Positions 60,419-64,000 of a DNA stretch of 64,000 bases are shown piece by piece. Under the pieces are notes generated by a model. That model was not told the DNA's origin. It ran no database searches and saw only the letters and a list, made by a program, of their open reading frames with translations. Made by a program: the position numbers and the translations under genes. Each line of letters begins with the position of its first letter. The first letter of the stretch is position 1. This stretch comes from an uncultured Lachnospiraceae bacterium (GTDB lineage: Bacteria > Bacillota > Clostridia > Lachnospirales > Lachnospiraceae): the NCBI GenBank assembly GCA_945919075.1, contig CAMEIX010000008.1, positions 55,942 to 119,941 on the forward strand, written 5' to 3'.

Positions 60419-61738
60419 CTACTGCTTTTCCGCATAGTACAAGTCTAATCGCTTTTGTATATTGTTTATTACATCATCCAGAGTACGTTCCCCCGAAAAA
60501 TAGAAATCCACTTCTTCTCTTATGAGATCCACAACCTTGTAGTCTTTCGAAAAGCAATTTGTCCGGCTGCTTTCCACCATAAGCCTGAACTTATCTATCT
60601 GCTCCTTTGAGGCGCATTCCACTTCCACCGTAGTGCGCTTGGCATTTGATGCCCGATTTAAACTGTGGTTTTCTGTTACCGTGACCTCTTCTCCAATTTC
60701 TTCCAAGAAAAGACTGTAACTGATAGGCTTTGAATAGTACTCCAGACGCTCTTCAAAAATATCTTTGCGCGGAGATATTTCTATCGTAACACATTCTCTT
60801 TGAAATTCCTCACTTAAGAGAAATTTGAGAAACTCCCATGCCCCTTCCTTTTGTTTAGAAGAAGCATTGATACTTAATGCCTTTCCCTCGTGATAATTAC
60901 CTTGTTTATTTTCATTAACGTATCCAATCGGGACAATTTTCTTTTCATACAATGCTTCCAAATCCACAAGATCCAGTGGATCGTATATATTAGCCTGCTC
61001 AACCATTACGTTTTCCCTGGGAATTGCCATAACATCCTCCGGAAGACTTCCGTGGTATGCTTTATCAAAGTATACCGCCTCTCTTAAAGCATTATAATCC
61101 GTGTAGACGGCATCTCCCTGAAACAAAAATGAGCGTAAAAACTCTCCCTCATTACCATAGCAATTCATATACAAAGCAATTTGGGGATTGGCTTCCATTA
61201 TTTGTCGTGCATCTTCCATACTCCAGCCGGTACGTTCTCCAAAAATCGCCTCATCACCTACCATTGTACAAATCACAAAACTGGGTTCCAATGCAAAAAC
61301 TTTCCCATCCTTTTCATAGGCAAATAGGGAACATTCCAAAAAATCATCCGGATTAAGGTCCCTTTCTATATAAGGCATTAAATCCTCCATAATCCCATTC
61401 TCTGCATCAGAAGCAAACATATAATCTGTATTATTAGAGAAAATGTCAGGACCTGCATTGGTGGAAAGTGCCAGTCTTTCCCTCTGGGCATAGTCGGAAA
61501 CTTCCTGCCCGTTCTCCTTTTCCAATATTTCCACATAATAGTCGGGGTTGCTTTGATTAAAAAGCGTAACCCCTTTTGCCACCACATCATACTCGTAATC
61601 AGAATTTGCTGCCAGATCTGATATGGTTACAATGATACGACCATCTTCATGACGACGTACTTCATCCTTGCCGCATCCTGCCGGCAAAAAACACAGTATT
61701 AGAAATAACAGCGCTATTCGCATTCTTCTCTTAAGCAT
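60419..61738 (-). CDS. Extracellular solute-binding lipoprotein (SBP_bac_1-like)
   Basis: Lipobox 'LILCFLPAGCGKDE'; 'AGPDIFSNNTDYMF', 'KQKEGAWEFLKFLLSEEFQ', C-term 'DFYFSGERTLDDVINNIQKRLDLYYAEKQ'. Confidence 0.85.
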   Translation of the reverse strand: MLKRRMRIALLFLILCFLPAGCGKDEVRRHEDGRIIVTISDLAANSDYEYDVVAKGVTLFNQSNPDYYVEILEKENGQEVSDYAQRERLALSTNAGPDIFSNNTDYMFASDAENGIMEDLMPYIERDLNPDDFLECSLFAYEKDGKVFALEPSFVICTMVGDEAIFGERTGWSMEDARQIMEANPQIALYMNCYGNEGEFLRSFLFQGDAVYTDYNALREAVYFDKAYHGSLPEDVMAIPRENVMVEQANIYDPLDLVDLEALYEKKIVPIGYVNENKQGNYHEGKALSINASSKQKEGAWEFLKFLLSEEFQRECVTIEISPRKDIFEERLEYYSKPISYSLFLEEIGEEVTVTENHSLNRASNAKRTTVEVECASKEQIDKFRLMVESSRTNCFSKDYKVVDLIREEVDFYFSGERTLDDVINNIQKRLDLYYAEKQ

Positions 61739-61768
61739 AGGTGCTCCTTTGTTATCGTGTAATTAGTT

Positions 61769-61936
61769 TTAAGAAACTTTATCCTCTCTCTCCAGAAGGT
61801 GACCTTCCCCATCATAGGTATAGTATACCACATATCCCGCTTCGTCGGTAGTACTGCTTACTTTTCCGTTGCCCCCAATCAAGTTCGCATAATTCTTGAT
61901 CATTGAAAAATACTGGAAAACGGAACTTGAGACCTC
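61769..61936 (-). pseudogene. RHS/YD-repeat-like coding fragment
   Basis: Own translation, no start: EVSSSVFQYFSMIKNYANLIGGNGKVSSTTDEAGYVVYYTYDGEGHLLEREDKVS*; overlaps the HEAT-like fragment in another frame. Confidence 0.45.
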
Positions 61937-62108
61937 TTAAAATTCTGCCGTCCTCTTGTTCTGCCTCATAGATATTTACTTCCCATGCTAAATATTCTGG
62001 GTGTAATTCTATAGCATCATATAAATATTCTATGCTTTTGTCAGAAGATATTTTTTGCAAAAGTAATATGATGTCTTCATGCTTATAATGCCATTTGGAA
62101 ATATTAAT
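61812..62108 (-). pseudogene. Truncated HEAT-repeat-like (immunity-type) fragment
   Basis: Extended open frame INISKWHYKHEDIILLLQKISSDKSIEYLYDAIELHPEYLAWEVNIYEAEQ...; stop codon immediately upstream and no N-terminal start. Confidence 0.45.
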
Positions 62109-62121
62109 TCAAATTGATCTG

Positions 62122-62424
62122 CTAAAACTTTTCAATAACTACTCCATGATCATTTTGTACATATACTAAACGTCCCTCCCTGTCAGAAATTGCAAGAGAG
62201 TTATACGCATCTGGCCATCTTTCTTTTATCTTTTTAGAAATCACATCTACATACCATACAGGTTCATTGGTTACATATGATTCCGGGTCGTATAAGAGAC
62301 TTTCTTTATCTACCTCATATTTTTCGTTTTTTTCCCTAATGTACATATCAACAATTTTCCAAATTTCCTCCTCACTTAAATATGTTCTAAAGTCAATCTC
62401 ATTTGGTTTAAGCATCTTTTGCAT
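62122..62424 (-). CDS. Hypothetical small protein, possible immunity protein
   Basis: 100-aa ORF 'MQKMLKPNEIDFRTYLSEEEIWKIVDMYIREKNEKYEVDKESLLYDPESYVTNEPVWYVDVI'; located in a toxin/immunity-like tail. Confidence 0.55.
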   Translation of the reverse strand: MQKMLKPNEIDFRTYLSEEEIWKIVDMYIREKNEKYEVDKESLLYDPESYVTNEPVWYVDVISKKIKERWPDAYNSLAISDREGRLVYVQNDHGVVIEKF

Positions 62425-62564
62425 TTTTCCCCTCCTAATTTCTCTCTTATTTTGTTCTATCGCTTTTTATTCATCATTCTTCGGCACTTTTACTTAGCAT
62501 AAACTCATGGCGACCTTTAATATTCTTACCGGATTTTGTTTTCTTCTTCAATAATCTCACTTTC

Positions 62565-63002
62565 CTATTTTGGTAATACTAAAGGTGAATTCTTCAGTAA
62601 TACTACAATAACTGAGTTGTATTTTTCTGTTCCATAATCTTCAACGATACTTGTTATTCTTGCTCCGGCATCCTTGGAAGAAGCACCACACAGAAAAACT
62701 CTCTCATCAGCCGTCCCATAATCCAGCACTATAAACCGATCATGGAATATGCCACCAGTCTTTTGCATTGATATTTTAACTGTCGGATACTCCTTACAAA
62801 AGTCCATAAATTCTATATTGTGAAGTTTATTATTCCCAACATTATCGCTGAACAAAATAATATCTACTCCTGTCGGAGAATTCTTAAGATGCACTAATGT
62901 TCTTAATCCAATGTAATTATCAACGACATATATTGTCGACTTTGCCTGCCTATAAATAGACTCATAAACCTCATCAGCACTGCTAAATTTTGCATTAAAC
63001 AT
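62565..63002 (-). CDS. PLD-like domain protein resembling the C-terminal half of ORF6N-type proteins
   Basis: 'AKSTIYVVDNYIGLRTLVHLKNSPTGVDIILFSDNVGNNKLHNIEFMDFCKEYPTVKISMQKTGGIFHDRFIVLDYGTADERVFLCGASSKDAG'; no N-terminal DNA-binding domain. Confidence 0.6.
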   Translation of the reverse strand: MFNAKFSSADEVYESIYRQAKSTIYVVDNYIGLRTLVHLKNSPTGVDIILFSDNVGNNKLHNIEFMDFCKEYPTVKISMQKTGGIFHDRFIVLDYGTADERVFLCGASSKDAGARITSIVEDYGTEKYNSVIVVLLKNSPLVLPK

Positions 63003-63035
63003 GAGCCAATTTTCATCATCATCATCATTTTTCTG

Positions 63036-63341
63036 TTAAAAATTTAGTTTTTGATTTTTCTGACAAAAATCCTTACAATTACGTTTTTCCACTTTTGCCT
63101 TTTCCGAAAAAGTATATAGTTTATTATCATTTATCCATTTCACAAACGCGTCTGTTCCATACCTACAATATATTTTTTCACCATTCGAAATTACCCAAAA
63201 TTCATGATTATTATCTTTATCAAATAACCATTGTAAAAATTCTGTTTGTAACGAACTGACATCATCCAATTTGTCTGGTATAAATATTATATCGGCAATA
63301 TCTTCTTCTGAAAAAAATACATTTACATACATGTATTTCAC
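63036..63341 (-). CDS. Small hypothetical protein, likely immunity protein for the upstream toxin tail
   Basis: 101-aa ORF 17 bp downstream of the toxin-like C-terminus. Confidence 0.5.
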   Translation of the reverse strand: MKYMYVNVFFSEEDIADIIFIPDKLDDVSSLQTEFLQWLFDKDNNHEFWVISNGEKIYCRYGTDAFVKWINDNKLYTFSEKAKVEKRNCKDFCQKNQKLNF

Positions 63342-63357
63342 TCCTATTCTTCAAAAA

Positions 63358-64000
63358 TTAATCATGAATCGGAATATGTCCTGTTCTTCCAATATGAAAA
63401 TGCAGTATATTGCTCGCTGCTCCTGGTCTATCTGGATGTATCTCTGGTCCATGTGCGGGCACATCATATTCCTTTGCCCAATCCAACAAAATATTTGCTT
63501 CTTCTAATGTAGTTCCGCCATTTCTTTTTGCTTCCTTTGCAAGTTCCATTAGTGCTTGTTGGTCTGGCGTATGCATTTTATTGATGTCACTAATATTCTC
63601 TAAAGTGCTTCCTGCACTACTTTTTGCCGAACCACCAAAGAACTGTAAATTGTATGGCATCAGATTACTAGATGTGCCACTACCACTCTCAGGCGGTGTA
63701 TCCGGTGTTATATCCGGTGGATTATATGCCACGCTGGGATTAACCACCTTCGTAGCAGGCATATTCAGTGCATCATTAAATCCATGCACACCAAATCCAA
63801 TGCCGGCGATACCGCCCAGGGCTCCCAGGCCATTCAGTCCAAGGAATGCTATGCTTAATAGATCCTTAGCCTCAAAAGGCTTCCCGGATGCATACTGGGA
63901 ATACAGGTCATAGCATCCTGTGAAGAACTGGTATCCGTTACTTAGGAAGTTGGAACACCCCTGTGCCATCAGGGCACTATTCTGCCACAGTTTTGCCGCT
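63358..64000 (-). CDS. C-terminal part of a polymorphic toxin (RHS/secreted-toxin type), 5' end outside window
   Basis: Frame stays open to the window end (AAKLWQNSALMAQGCSNF...); glycine-rich GLGALGGIAGIGFGV segment, Pro/Ser linker, then 'LLDWAKEYDVPAHGPEIHPDRPGAASNILHFHIGRTGHIPIHD' toxin-type terminus. Confidence 0.7.
   Translation of the reverse strand, partial: AAKLWQNSALMAQGCSNFLSNGYQFFTGCYDLYSQYASGKPFEAKDLLSIAFLGLNGLGALGGIAGIGFGVHGFNDALNMPATKVVNPSVAYNPPDITPDTPPESGSGTSSNLMPYNLQFFGGSAKSSAGSTLENISDINKMHTPDQQALMELAKEAKRNGGTTLEEANILLDWAKEYDVPAHGPEIHPDRPGAASNILHFHIGRTGHIPIHD

Overview
The 64 kb window looks like a Lachnospiraceae/Clostridia-type chromosome, inferred from CIRCE/groESL, the sigH-rlmB-mrnC-cysS-ispF order and overall gene content. 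Most of it (about 0.3-59 kb) is ordinary chromosomal coding: chromate transporters with a LysR regulator, a GH13 glucosidase, an aminotransferase/Fe-ADH/amino-acid ABC/PucR/NCS2 cluster, CarD, a TIR-TM-propeller protein, a PqqD-OPT pair, an IorAB/PaaK arylpyruvate cluster, NhaC, groESL, an ABC exporter pair, mgtE, PBP1A, a periplasmic-binding-protein/GGDEF fusion, and a housekeeping block. Four tRNAs are visible: Val-CAC, Thr-GGU, Val-UAC and Met-CAU. The window turns accessory after the tRNA-Val/tRNA-Met pair. It contains an inverted tRNA 3'-like fragment, an ordered array of TATCGATA palindromes (59.61-59.84 kb) with no obvious coding role, a HicB-like antitoxin without HicA, an orphan solute-binding lipoprotein, and a decayed polymorphic-toxin/immunity tail running to the window end. 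The most notable unexplained signals are the TATCGATA array, the ~170-bp multi-helix hairpin at 2509-2679, the inverted tRNA fragment, a possible leader peptide overlapping the mgtE start, and the toxin/immunity fragments at 61.7-64 kb. No searches or folding could be run; family calls come from motif recognition in the supplied translations.
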